Assembly (NCBI RefSeq): GCF_027107535.1
Contig: NZ_CP114283.1
Span: forward strand, 6,200,001 to 6,264,000
DNA length: 64,000 nucleotides
Direction of reading: 5' to 3'
DNA from: Streptomyces aurantiacus
Lineage (GTDB): Bacteria; Actinomycetota; Actinomycetes; Streptomycetales; Streptomycetaceae
Shown in pieces: positions 27,061 to 36,333 of the stretch. The translations under genes were made by a program, and so were the position numbers. The notes below the pieces were generated by a model that worked only from the letters and a program-made list of their open reading frames with translations, had not been told where the DNA came from and did not search any database. Positions within the stretch are counted from its first letter, which is position 1. Every line of letters starts with the position of its first letter.

Positions 27061-27867
27061 GTGCAGTTCCGCCAACAGGCCCTCGCCAAGCTGCAGTCGC
27101 CGGAGGAGCTCGACCTGCCGGTGCGCTTCGCCCGTCCCCAGGGCTGGCTCGTGCTGGCCGTGACGGTCGTCGTCATGGCGGCCGCGTCGGTCTGGGCCGT
27201 GACGGGCTCCGTGGCGTCCACCGTGAACGCGCCCGCCGTCCTCACCCACGGCCAGGGCAGCTACCTCCTGCAGAGCCCCGTCTCCGGTCAGGTCACCGCG
27301 GTCCTCACCGAGCAGGGCCGGCGGATCAGGGCGAACGCTCCCGTGCTCAAGGTCCGCACCGCGAAGGGCGACACGGTCGTACGCAGCGTCGCCGCGGGCC
27401 GGGTCACCGCTCTCGCCGCGACGATCGGCGCGATCGTCAGCACCGGCACGAACGTCGCCGCCGTGGAGAAGGTCGCCGACGCCGACGACCCGCTGTACGC
27501 GACGGTGTACGTGCCCGCGGAGAACGCCGCCGCGATTCCCTCGGACGCCGCCGTCGACCTGACCGTCCAGTCCGTGCCGACCCAGGAGTACGGGGTGCTG
27601 CGCGGCCATGTGAAGTCCGTCGACCGGACCGCCCAGTCGGCGCAGCAGATCGCCGCCTTCCTCGGCGACAGCCAGCTGGGCGAGCAGTTCACCGAGAAGG
27701 GCAGACCCGTGGCCGTCCTCGTCCGGCTCGACCGGTCGTCCGGCACGAAGTCCGGCTACAGGTGGTCGTCCGTGAAGGGCCCGCCGTTCCGGCTCGACTC
27801 CATGGTCATGGCCTCCGGTTCGATCCGCCTGGACGACCAGCGCCCGATCGATTGGCTGCTGCCGTGA
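27061..27867 (+). CDS. HlyD-type membrane fusion protein of NHLM peptide exporter
   Basis: The 268-residue protein has a cytoplasmic N-terminus (FRQQALAKLQSPEELDLPVRF), one transmembrane helix (about residues 31-53) and a beta-rich periplasm-like domain with a lipoyl/barrel-sandwich signature (LLQSPVSGQVTAVLTEQGRRI). This matches the HlyD component of NHLM-type bacteriocin export systems. The N-terminal phrase with LQSPEELD is characteristic of that subfamily. A GTGAGGGAAG ribosome site precedes the GTG. The stop overlaps the next gene's GTG by four bases. In a Gram-positive host it probably bridges the ABC pump to the wall rather than to an outer membrane. Confidence 0.85.
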   Translation: MQFRQQALAKLQSPEELDLPVRFARPQGWLVLAVTVVVMAAASVWAVTGSVASTVNAPAVLTHGQGSYLLQSPVSGQVTAVLTEQGRRIRANAPVLKVRTAKGDTVVRSVAAGRVTALAATIGAIVSTGTNVAAVEKVADADDPLYATVYVPAENAAAIPSDAAVDLTVQSVPTQEYGVLRGHVKSVDRTAQSAQQIAAFLGDSQLGEQFTEKGRPVAVLVRLDRSSGTKSGYRWSSVKGPPFRLDSMVMASGSIRLDDQRPIDWLLP

Positions 27868-30149
27868 CCGCACCCCACGACACCGCGTCCGCCACGGACG
27901 CCGCGGACGCCGCGGACGCCGCGGAATCGCGGCTGCCGCCTCCGGTACGGGGACGTCGCCGCGCCACGCCGCCCAGGCGCAAGGTCCCCAAGGGCCGGGG
28001 CAAGAGCGTCCGTACGCCCACCATCCTCCAGATGGAGGCCGTCGAGTGCGGCGCGGCGTCTCTCGCGATGGTGCTCGGTCACTACGGCCGGCACATCCCG
28101 CTGGAGGAGCTGCGAATCGCCTGCGGTGTCTCGCGCGACGGCTCGCGGGCCAGCAACCTGCTGAAGGCGGCGCGCAGTTACGGGCTGACGGCCAAGGGCA
28201 TGCAGATGGACACGGCGGCGCTCGCCGAGGTCCGGGCCCCGGCCATCCTGTTCTGGGAGTTCAACCACTACGTCGTCTACGACGGGATGGGGCGCCGCTT
28301 CGGCCGTCGCGGGGTGCACATCAACGACCCCGGCAAGGGCCGCCGTTTCATCCCGATGGAGGACTTCGACACCAGCTTCACGGGTGTCGTGCTGGTCCTG
28401 GAGCCGGGACCCGACTTCGAGAAGGGCGGCCGCAGGCCCGGGGTCATGGGCGCCATGCCGGCCCGCCTGCGCGGCACCTCGGGCACCATGCCCGCGGCCG
28501 TGCTGGCCAGCCTGCTGCTGGTGGCGGTCGGCGCCGCGGTGCCCGCGCTCAGCCGTACGTACATCGACATGTTCCTCATCGGCGGGCAGACCTCGCTGCT
28601 CGGGGTGCTGTTCGCGTCGATGGGCGCGAGCGTGCTGCTGACGGTGGTGCTGACCTGGCTGCAACAGGCGAACCTGCTGCGCGGCCGCCTCATCTCCTCC
28701 ACGCTCAGCAGCGCGAAGTTCCTCCGGCACCTGCTGCGCCTGCCGGTCACCTTCTTCTCCCAGCGCAGCCCGGCCGACCTGGTCCAACGGCTCCAGTCCA
28801 ACGACGCGGTGGCCGAGACGCTGGCCCGGGACCTCGCGGCGGCGGGCGTGGACGCCGTCGTCGTGGTCCTGTACGCCGTGCTGCTCTACACCTACGATCC
28901 GCAGCTCACGGCCGTGGGCATCGGCGTCGCGCTGCTCAACGTGGTGGCGATGCGGATCGTGATCCGGCTGCGCGCGACCCGTACGGCGAAGCTGCGCGCC
29001 GACAACGCACGGCTGACGACCACCGCGTACACCGGCCTTCAGCTGATCGAGACGATGAAGGCGACCGGCGGCGAGGACGGCTACTTCCGCAAGTGGGCGG
29101 GGCAGCACGCCACCACGCTGGAGGAGCAGCAGCGCCTCGGCGTGCCGACGGCCTGGCTGGGGGTCGTCGCGCCGACGCTGGCGACGCTCAACAGCGCCCT
29201 GATTCTGTGGATCGGCGGGATGCGGGCCGTGGAGGGGCACATCTCCGTGGGTCTGCTCGTCGCGTTCCAGGCGCTGGTGACCCGCTTCACCGCGCCGATC
29301 ACCCGGCTCAACGGGGTCGCCGGCCGTATCCAGGACTTCGCGGCCGACGTGGCCCGTCTGAAGGACGTCGAGAACTTCGCCGCCGACCCGCTCTACTCAC
29401 GCCGCGGCGCCGGTGACAGCACCCGCAGGCTGCACGGCCATGTCGAGCTGGAGAACATCACCTTCGGGTACAGCCCGCTCGACAAGCCGCTGCTGTCCGG
29501 GTTCTCGCTGACGGTCGGTCCCGGGCAGCAGGTCGCCCTCGTCGGCGGTTCCGGCAGCGGCAAGTCGACCGTGTCCAGGCTGATCTCGGGCCTGTACGCG
29601 CCCTGGGAGGGCGTGATCCGTATCGACGGGCAGCGGCTGGAGGACATCCCGCGCGGCGCGCTCGCGTCCTCCGTCTCCTTCGTCGACCAGGACGTCTTCC
29701 TCTTCGAGGGCTCGGTCCGCGACAACATCGCCCTGTGGGACCCGTCGGTGCCGGACGAGGCGGTGGTCGCCGCGCTGCAGGACGCGGCGCTGTACGACGT
29801 GGTGATGCGCCGCCCGGGCGGTGTCCAGAGCCGGGTCGAGCAGGACGGCCGCAACTTCTCCGGCGGTCAGCGTCAACGCCTGGAGATCGCCCGGGCGTTG
29901 GTCCGCAGGCCCAGCATCCTGGTGCTCGACGAGGTGACGAGCGCGCTGGACGCGGAGACCGAGCAGCTCGTGATGGACAACCTGCGCAGGCGCGGCTGCG
30001 CCTGCGTGGTGATCGCGCACCGGCTCAGCACCGTCCGCGACAGCGACGAGATCGTGGTCCTCCAGCACGGCACGATCGTGGAACGCGGGCGTCACGACGC
30101 CCTGGTGACGGCCGGCGGCGCATACGCCGAGCTGGTCAGGGAGCGATGA
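27864..30149 (+). CDS. NHLM-type peptidase-containing ABC exporter (C39 peptidase, permease, ATPase)
   Basis: The 761-residue transporter begins with a Lys/Arg-rich N-terminus and a C39 peptidase domain. That domain has Gln56 (oxyanion), Cys62 (VECGAAS), His135 (FNHYVVYD) and Asp155 (INDP), so the processing site is complete. A six-helix membrane domain (about 205-490) and an ATPase follow, with Walker A GGSGSGKST, signature FSGGQRQRLEIARAL and Walker B ILVLDEVTSALD. It should cut the Gly-Gly leader and export the peptide. The GTG at 27864 overlaps the HlyD stop; upstream frame extension is antisense-like noise. Near residues 12-20 there is a DAADAADAA triplet from a 9-base DNA repeat. Confidence 0.92.
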   Translation: MTAPHDTASATDAADAADAAESRLPPPVRGRRRATPPRRKVPKGRGKSVRTPTILQMEAVECGAASLAMVLGHYGRHIPLEELRIACGVSRDGSRASNLLKAARSYGLTAKGMQMDTAALAEVRAPAILFWEFNHYVVYDGMGRRFGRRGVHINDPGKGRRFIPMEDFDTSFTGVVLVLEPGPDFEKGGRRPGVMGAMPARLRGTSGTMPAAVLASLLLVAVGAAVPALSRTYIDMFLIGGQTSLLGVLFASMGASVLLTVVLTWLQQANLLRGRLISSTLSSAKFLRHLLRLPVTFFSQRSPADLVQRLQSNDAVAETLARDLAAAGVDAVVVVLYAVLLYTYDPQLTAVGIGVALLNVVAMRIVIRLRATRTAKLRADNARLTTTAYTGLQLIETMKATGGEDGYFRKWAGQHATTLEEQQRLGVPTAWLGVVAPTLATLNSALILWIGGMRAVEGHISVGLLVAFQALVTRFTAPITRLNGVAGRIQDFAADVARLKDVENFAADPLYSRRGAGDSTRRLHGHVELENITFGYSPLDKPLLSGFSLTVGPGQQVALVGGSGSGKSTVSRLISGLYAPWEGVIRIDGQRLEDIPRGALASSVSFVDQDVFLFEGSVRDNIALWDPSVPDEAVVAALQDAALYDVVMRRPGGVQSRVEQDGRNFSGGQRQRLEIARALVRRPSILVLDEVTSALDAETEQLVMDNLRRRGCACVVIAHRLSTVRDSDEIVVLQHGTIVERGRHDALVTAGGAYAELVRER

Positions 30150-30150
30150 G

Positions 30151-33009
30151 ATGACGTCCCCGTACCCTCAGAACCAGCATCACCAGCAGCAGCAACAGCC
30201 CGTCGGCGAGAGCGACTACGTGCTCGGCGCGCTCGGCGGCATGGGCACCCCGGTCGACGGCTCGGGCCTCACCCGTCTGGATCTCGAAGGGCCGCACGTC
30301 CTGTGGCTCGTCGCGGCCGGGGCCATGGACCTGTTCGCCGTCGACGCGGCCCAGCAGGGCCACTGGCATCACCTCGGCCGGCTCGAAGCGGGCTCGCTGC
30401 TGCTCGGCCCGGTCGCGGGACCCCAGCACACGCTCGTCGGCAGACCGCTGCGCCAGTGCGTACTGCGCCGCGTCGAACTGCGCGAGCTGCACCGGCCCCC
30501 GCAGACCGAGACCTGGACGTACGACGAGTACGGCAATCCCCAGTACGTACCCCCCGCCACCAGCCCGCTGGAGTACGCCCTCTCCCTCGGTGTCGGCCGG
30601 GGCCTCGCCATCCTGTTCGAGGCGCCCCTCGCGACCGAGAGGGACGCGGCGCCGACCGACGACGACGTCCTGTGGATGCAGGTGCCGCCGGGCAGCGTGC
30701 AGTACGGCTCCCTGTACGGCGCCGAGGCCGCGGCGGACCTGCTGGTCGACCCGGCGATGTGGCAGGCGATGGTCGACCAGCAGTACCGGCTGCTGGCCAC
30801 GCTCGACCGCTGGATCGAACAGCTGGAGCGCTCGCACGAGAGCCGGACGGCCGCGGGCATCAAGGCGGGTGAGGCGGTCCGCGCCCAGGCCGACCGCACA
30901 CTGCTGGCTTCCATATCCAAGAGCCCGGGGTCCCGTCCGGGCGCGGCCGACGCCGATGCCACGTACGCGGCCTGTGCGCTGGTCGCCCGCGCGGCCGGGA
31001 TCACCCTCGCGGACCCCGCGCGGGGCGGCTCGGAGAGCGACCGTCTCGACCCGGTCGAGCGGATCGCGCTCGCCTCCCGGGTCCGGGCGCGCGCCGTCCG
31101 CCTCGACGGGCGCTGGTGGCACGACGACGTGGGCCCGCTCGTCGGACACCGGGTCGCGTCGGGCACTCCGGTCGCGCTGCTGTGGCGGCGTGGCGGCTAT
31201 GCGGCGGTGCATCCGTCGAGCGGCCGGGAGACGCCGGTCGAGAAGGCCAACGCGGCGGAGTTCGAGCCGCGTGCGGTGATGTTCTACCGGCCGCTGCCCG
31301 AGCGCGGGCTGAGTCCGCTGCGGCTGCTGCGGTTCAGCCTCCGGGGCACCGGCGGGGACATGCGCAACCTCGCGATCAGCGGTCTGGTGACGGTGGCGCT
31401 CGGCGCGCTGGTGCCGATCGCGACCGGCCAGGTGCTGGGCGAGTTCGTACCGAAGGCCCAGGAGACCCTGATCGTCCAGCTCTGCCTGGCCATCATGATC
31501 GCCGGCGTGGTGTCGGCGGCGTTCATGCTGATGCAGAACCTCACCATGCTGCGGCTGGAGGGCCGTATCGAGGCGACGCTGCAACCGGCGGTGTGGGACA
31601 GGTTGCTGCGGCTGCCCACGAAGTTCTTCACCTCCCGCTCCACCGGTGAACTGGCCAGTGCCGCCATGGGCATCAGCGCCATCCGCCGCCTCATGGCGGG
31701 CGTCGGACCCGTGGTGGTCCAGTCCGTCACGGTCGGCGCGATGAACCTGGGGATCCTGCTCTGGTTCAGCGTCCCCCTGGCGCTGGCCGCGATCGGCATG
31801 CTCGTGGTGATCGCCGCGGTGTTCCTCGGGCTCGGTCTCTGGCAGGTGCGCTGGCAGCGCCGGCTGATCGTGCTGAGCAACAAGCTCAACAACCAGGCCT
31901 TCCAGACCCTGCGGGGTCTGCCGAAGCTGCGGGTCGCGGCGGCGGAGAACTACGCGTACGCGGCCTGGGCGGGAGAGTTCGCGCGCAGCCGTGAACTCCA
32001 GCAGCGGGTGGGGCGGATCAAGAACCTCACGACCGTGCTGGGCTCGGTGTACCTGCCGCTGTGTTCGCTCATCATGTTCATGCTGCTGGCGGGGCCCGCG
32101 CGCGGGTCGCTGTCGGCCGCGGCCTTCCTGACGTTCAACACCTCGATGACCATGCTGCTGACCTCGGTCACCCAGCTGACGGGTTCCTTCGTGTCGATGG
32201 TCGCCGCGCTGCCGATGTTCGAGGAGATCAAGCCGGTTCTCGACGCGACGCCCGAGGTGCGCGTGGCGAGCACGCGTCCCGCCGAGCTGTCCGGTGCCAT
32301 CGAGGCGAAGAAGCTGTCCTTCCGGTACACCGACGACGGGCCGCTGGTCCTCGACGACGTGTCGTTCGCGATCCGGCCCGGCGAGTTCGTGGCGGTCGTC
32401 GGCCCCAGCGGCTGCGGCAAGTCCACCCTGCTGCGCCTGCTCATCGGCTTCGACAAGCCGGTGTCGGGCAGCGTGCTGTACGACGGCCAGGACCTGGCCG
32501 CACTCGACCAGTCGGCCGTACGCCGCCAGTGCGGTGTGGTGCTCCAGCACGCGCAGCCCTTCACCGGCTCGATCCTGGACGTCATCTGCGGCACGGAGCC
32601 GTACACGCCCGAGGAGGCGATGGCCGCCGCGGAGATGGCGGGGCTCGCCGAGGACATCAAGCTCATGCCGATGGGGCTGCACACCATCGTGGCGGGCAGC
32701 GGCGCGATCTCCGGCGGCCAGCGGCAGCGTCTGATGATCGCCCAGGCGCTGATCCGCCGACCGCGCATCCTCTTCTTCGACGAGGCGACCAGCGCCCTCG
32801 ACAACGAGACTCAGCGCACGGTCATCGAGAGCACCCGCGCGCTGGATGCCACCCGTGTGGTGATCGCGCACCGCCTCTCCACGGTCATGGACGCCGATCG
32901 CGTCATCGTGATGGAGGACGGCCGGATCGCCCAGCAGGGCCCGCCCGCCCAGCTGCTGGCGGACACGGGCGGGCGGCTGCACGAGCTGGTGCGCCGGCAG
33001 ATGCAGTAG
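30151..33009 (+). CDS. NHLM-type second ABC exporter with long N-terminal domain
   Basis: The 952-residue protein starts with a Gln/His-rich tract (MTSPYPQNQHHQQQQQ). A soluble region of about 370 residues follows, whose first part resembles a cyclic-nucleotide-binding-like beta-roll. Then come a six-helix permease domain (about 400-680) and an ATPase: Walker A GPSGCGKSTLLRL, signature ISGGQRQRLMIAQAL, Walker B ILFFDEATSALD. It matches the second ABC protein of NHLM bacteriocin systems, which lacks a peptidase domain. It starts one base after the stop of the first ABC gene. The two probably form one export complex with HlyD. Confidence 0.9.
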   Translation: MTSPYPQNQHHQQQQQPVGESDYVLGALGGMGTPVDGSGLTRLDLEGPHVLWLVAAGAMDLFAVDAAQQGHWHHLGRLEAGSLLLGPVAGPQHTLVGRPLRQCVLRRVELRELHRPPQTETWTYDEYGNPQYVPPATSPLEYALSLGVGRGLAILFEAPLATERDAAPTDDDVLWMQVPPGSVQYGSLYGAEAAADLLVDPAMWQAMVDQQYRLLATLDRWIEQLERSHESRTAAGIKAGEAVRAQADRTLLASISKSPGSRPGAADADATYAACALVARAAGITLADPARGGSESDRLDPVERIALASRVRARAVRLDGRWWHDDVGPLVGHRVASGTPVALLWRRGGYAAVHPSSGRETPVEKANAAEFEPRAVMFYRPLPERGLSPLRLLRFSLRGTGGDMRNLAISGLVTVALGALVPIATGQVLGEFVPKAQETLIVQLCLAIMIAGVVSAAFMLMQNLTMLRLEGRIEATLQPAVWDRLLRLPTKFFTSRSTGELASAAMGISAIRRLMAGVGPVVVQSVTVGAMNLGILLWFSVPLALAAIGMLVVIAAVFLGLGLWQVRWQRRLIVLSNKLNNQAFQTLRGLPKLRVAAAENYAYAAWAGEFARSRELQQRVGRIKNLTTVLGSVYLPLCSLIMFMLLAGPARGSLSAAAFLTFNTSMTMLLTSVTQLTGSFVSMVAALPMFEEIKPVLDATPEVRVASTRPAELSGAIEAKKLSFRYTDDGPLVLDDVSFAIRPGEFVAVVGPSGCGKSTLLRLLIGFDKPVSGSVLYDGQDLAALDQSAVRRQCGVVLQHAQPFTGSILDVICGTEPYTPEEAMAAAEMAGLAEDIKLMPMGLHTIVAGSGAISGGQRQRLMIAQALIRRPRILFFDEATSALDNETQRTVIESTRALDATRVVIAHRLSTVMDADRVIVMEDGRIAQQGPPAQLLADTGGRLHELVRRQMQ

Positions 33010-33096
33010 GAGCCCGGGAGGGGCTCCGGGCCCGTCGGCCCGCGCGGAGCCGGGCGTCAGGGGCCGCCGCCCCGCATGTGACGTCCCTCTCGCTAG

Positions 33097-33155
33097 CGAA
33101 ACTTTGTCGTTTCGATGAAAGTGGTCTAACCTCGAAGAGTACGAAACAGTTTCGT
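33097..33155. promoter_or_regulatory. Paired GAAAC/GTTTC dyads in front of the exporter gene
   Basis: CGAAAC-TTTGTC-GTTTCG (33097-33114) and ACGAAAC-A-GTTTCGT (33141-33155) are two perfect inverted repeats with the same half-site. They lie 48-106 bases upstream of the DHA2 transporter start, in the position of a repressor-controlled promoter. No regulator gene is adjacent, so the cognate protein (TetR or MarR type is usual) must be elsewhere. Confidence 0.65.
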
Positions 33156-33202
33156 TTACATACTCTCCGTTCCGAGTGAACTCTCCCTGGAGTGGTGCTC
33201 CC

Positions 33203-34714
33203 ATGTCCAAGACCCAGACCCTGTCCGAAGGCGCCCGCAAGGGCACACCGGACTCACCGGGCACGACCGCCCCGGCGGCGAACCGGTGGTGGATCCTCTC
33301 GATCATCGGCATCGCGCAGCTGATGGTGGTGCTGGACGCGACCATCGTGAACATCGCGCTGCCGTCGGCCCAGGCCGACCTCGGCTTCTCCGACGGCAAC
33401 CGGCAGTGGATCGTCACTGCGTACGCCCTCGCCTTCGCCTCGCTGCTCCTGCTCGGCGGCCGGATCGCCGACCTCTTCGGGCGCAAGCCCGCCTTCCTCA
33501 TCGGTGTCGCCGGATTCGCCGGAGCCTCCGTGCTCGGCGGCGCGGCGAACAGTTTCGGCATGCTGGTCGCCGCGCGCGCCCTGCAGGGTGTCTTCGGTGC
33601 CCTCCTCGCACCCGCCGCGCTCTCCCTGCTGAACACGACGTTCACCGACGCCAAGGAGCGCGCCAAGGCGTTCAGCGTGTACGGCGCCATCGCCGGCGCG
33701 GGCGGCGCGCTGGGACTGCTGCTCGGCGGTGTGCTGACGGACGCGCTGGACTGGCGCTGGACCCTGTACGTCAACGTCCTCTTCGCCGTCGTCGCCTTCG
33801 CGGGCGGCTGGGTCCTGCTGAACAACCACCGCGACGCCGCGAACTCCAAGCTGGACCTGCCGGGCGCGCTGCTGGTCTCCGCCGGTCTGTTCTCCGTGGT
33901 CTACGGATTCTCCAACGCCGAGACCCACGACTGGGGTTCACCCCAGACCTGGGGCTTCCTGGTGGCGGGCGCAGTGCTCCTGACGGTGTTCGGCTGGTGG
34001 CAGACCCGCTCCGCACACCCGCTGCTGCCGATGCGTGTCCTGCTGGACCGTACCCGCGCGGCCTCGTTCATCGCCGTCCTGGTGACCGGTGCGGGCATGT
34101 TCGGCGTCTTCCTCTTCCTCACCTACTACCTGCAGCTGAACCTGGGCTTCAGCCCGACGAAGACCGGTGTGGCCTTCCTGCCGATGATGGCGGCCCTGAT
34201 GGTCATGGCGCAGGTGTCGACCACGGTCCTGGTGCCGCGCATCGGACCGAAGACCGTCATCCCGGCCGGCTTCGCGCTCGCCGCGGTCGCGATGGCCTGG
34301 CTGACCGGCATCGGGGTCGACTCCGACTTCTCGACCGCCGTGCTGCCGCAGCTGATCCTGATCGGCGCCGGCCTCGGCATCGTGATGCCGCCCGCGATGG
34401 CCCTGGCCACGAGCGGGGTCGCCGCGGAGGACGCGGGTGTCGCCTCGGCGACGGTGAACACCATGCAGCAGGTGGGCGGTTCCATCGGTACCGCGCTCCT
34501 GAACACCCTCGCCGCGAGTGCCGCGACCGGCTACCTGGCCGGCAAGGACGCGACCGACCCGCTGGTCCGGGCCCGGTCGACGATCGAGAGCTACACCACC
34601 GCCTTCTGGTGGTCGGCCGGCTTCTTCCTCGCGGGCGCGGTGATCGCCTTCCTGCTCTACCGCCGCGGAGTCCCCGAGCAGGACCCGGACGCCGCACCGG
34701 TCGTCCACATGTGA
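33203..34714 (+). CDS. DHA2-family (EmrB/QacA) 14-helix drug:H+ antiporter
   Basis: The 503-residue membrane protein has the DHA2 signatures: LDATIVNIALPSAQADLGFS in helix 1, GGRIADLFGRKPAFLIG in the loop between helices 2 and 3, and the motif C region GAIAGAGGALGLLLGGVLTD in helix 5. About 14 hydrophobic helices are present. Such pumps export antibiotics or small hydrophobic cations. The ATG at 33203 follows GGAG by 10 bases; the frame is open 27 bases further up but begins within the promoter region. The gene is monocistronic, with dyad operators upstream and a strong terminator at 34721. Confidence 0.9.
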   Translation: MSKTQTLSEGARKGTPDSPGTTAPAANRWWILSIIGIAQLMVVLDATIVNIALPSAQADLGFSDGNRQWIVTAYALAFASLLLLGGRIADLFGRKPAFLIGVAGFAGASVLGGAANSFGMLVAARALQGVFGALLAPAALSLLNTTFTDAKERAKAFSVYGAIAGAGGALGLLLGGVLTDALDWRWTLYVNVLFAVVAFAGGWVLLNNHRDAANSKLDLPGALLVSAGLFSVVYGFSNAETHDWGSPQTWGFLVAGAVLLTVFGWWQTRSAHPLLPMRVLLDRTRAASFIAVLVTGAGMFGVFLFLTYYLQLNLGFSPTKTGVAFLPMMAALMVMAQVSTTVLVPRIGPKTVIPAGFALAAVAMAWLTGIGVDSDFSTAVLPQLILIGAGLGIVMPPAMALATSGVAAEDAGVASATVNTMQQVGGSIGTALLNTLAASAATGYLAGKDATDPLVRARSTIESYTTAFWWSAGFFLAGAVIAFLLYRRGVPEQDPDAAPVVHM

Positions 34715-34720
34715 GTCCGC

Positions 34721-34770
34721 CACAAGCCGAGGGGCCGCCGTCTTCAGGGAGACGGCGGCCCCTCCTTGTG
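34721..34770. terminator. Strong hairpin between the exporter and the convergent lipoprotein gene
   Basis: GAGGGGCCGCCGTCT pairs perfectly with AGACGGCGGCCCCTC, and outer CACAAG/CTTGTG arms extend the stem with a two-base bulge. It is positioned between convergent stops and can act on both strands. Confidence 0.9.
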
Positions 34771-34788
34771 TGCCGGAACCGCCCGCTG

Positions 34789-36287
34789 TCAGCGGCGCGT
34801 GCCGACGCCGACGAGGCTGCGCTCGTACGGGTCGAGCAGCACACCGCGCACCTTGGCGCCCACGCCGGTGATGATCCGCTGGTGGACCAGCGGCACGACG
34901 GCGTCCGTGCCGAGGACCGCCGCTTCGGCGGTCATCGCCGCGTCCTGCCGCTTCGCGGTGTCGGTGACCTTCTCGGCCTCGGCGACGGCCTTGTCGGCCG
35001 TCCGGTCGCACAGCAGCGCCAGGTTGTAGCTGCCGTCGCACGTGTAGTCACTGGCGAGGATGGAGACGGGGTCGCCGGCGTCGAGCATGGTGTTGCGGGC
35101 GGAGACGAACGCGTCGAACTTCCCGGCCAGCGCGTCGCTCTCCAGCCGTGAGTAATCGCGCACCTCCAGCTCGACCCTGAAGCCCCCCTTGTCCAGCTGC
35201 TGCTTGAGGACCTGGGCGACCTCGGGCAGTTCGGGCCTGTTGTCGTACGTGGCCACGGTGATCGACGCACCGTCGGTCGCCGCCCGTGCCCGGCCGGCCG
35301 GTTCGACCCTCTTGTCGGCCGCCCAGGTCAGGGCCGGACCGTAGATTCCGGCGCCTGGGTCGGCATGCCCCTCGTAGACGTCCTTGGCGAAGACGGCGGT
35401 GTCGATCGCCTCGCGGGCGGCGGCCCGTGCCTTCGGCTCCCTGAAGGCGCCCGACCTGCTGTTCAGGAGGACACTCGTGGTGCGGGTGGTGGCCGTCTCA
35501 CGGCGGGCCGCCTCGTCGAGGGAGGCGGCCTGCGAGACGGGCACGGCCTCGGCGATGTCGACCTCGCCGGTGCGCAGCGCGTTGGTCCGGGCGGTGCCGT
35601 CGGCTATGAACCTCGCGTCGACGCCGGAGGCCTGGGCGCGGCCGCCCCAGTAGTCGCCGAAGCGCTCGAGGGTGGCGGCGGTGGCGCCGGTGACCTGGGT
35701 GAGCTCGAAGGGGCCGGTGGCCGTGCCGACCGGGCTGACCCGGTCCTTCTTCGCGTACGCGTCGGCCGACAGGACGACCGGGCCGGGGCTGGACAGCCGC
35801 AGCGGCAGCGCGGGGTCCGGATCGGCGGTGCTCACCCGCACGGTCCGGCCGCCCGCGGCCTCGGCGGTGAGCTCGACACCGGACAGGGCGGCGGTCGGGG
35901 GCTCGGCGCCCGCGGCTCGGGCCAGGGACGCGGCGACGGCCTTCGGCGTGACCTCGGCGCCGTCCTGGAACGCGGCGTCCCGCAGGGTGAACAGCCAGTC
36001 GCGGTCGTTCTCGCGGCGCCACGACTCGGCGAGCGCGGGAGCGGCGGCGCCGTTGGCGTCGAGACGGGTCAGGCCCTCGGTGACGCCGAGCCTGCTGAGG
36101 AGGGTGGCGTCGGCGCCGTACGGGGAGACATTCTCGGCGGGCGGGAAGGCGAGCGCGACCTTCAGCCGGGAGCCTGCCGAGCCGCCGGAGGACGTGTCAC
36201 CGCCCTCGGAGGCGAAGCAGCCGGTGAGCAGGGGGGGGCGAGCAGCAGGCCGGCGAACAACCGGCGCCGGCGCGGCACAGAGCGCAT
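34789..36287 (-). pseudogene. Family-5 peptide-binding lipoprotein gene with a signal-peptide frameshift
   Basis: From 34789 to about 36230 one frame encodes an SBP_bac_5-type oligopeptide/nickel-binding protein (LKVALAFPPAENVSPYGADA, TATGPFELTQVTG, TYDNRPELPEVAQVLKQQLD). That frame has no start codon until 35841, far inside the domain. The natural N-terminus MRSVPRRRRLFAGLLLAP begins at 36287 in another frame, and the lipobox LLTGC follows in the main frame. The switch falls exactly on a run of eight G (eight C in the coding strand) at 36231-36238; one more C would restore a complete lipoprotein of about 500 residues. This is either a true frameshift, a variable homopolymer or a sequencing error. 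No partner permease genes are adjacent. Confidence 0.75.
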
Positions 36288-36333
36288 GATCTCTTTCAAT
36301 CGTGGGGGTACGTCGTGCGAGCGGGCCGCGTCG

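Noticed and set aside
30136..33849. 1237-codon open frame on the minus strand across the second ABC gene and part of the drug exporter gene
   Set aside because: It is antisense to two well-supported genes, His/Arg/Asp-rich and without domains; such frames are common in high-GC codon-biased DNA.
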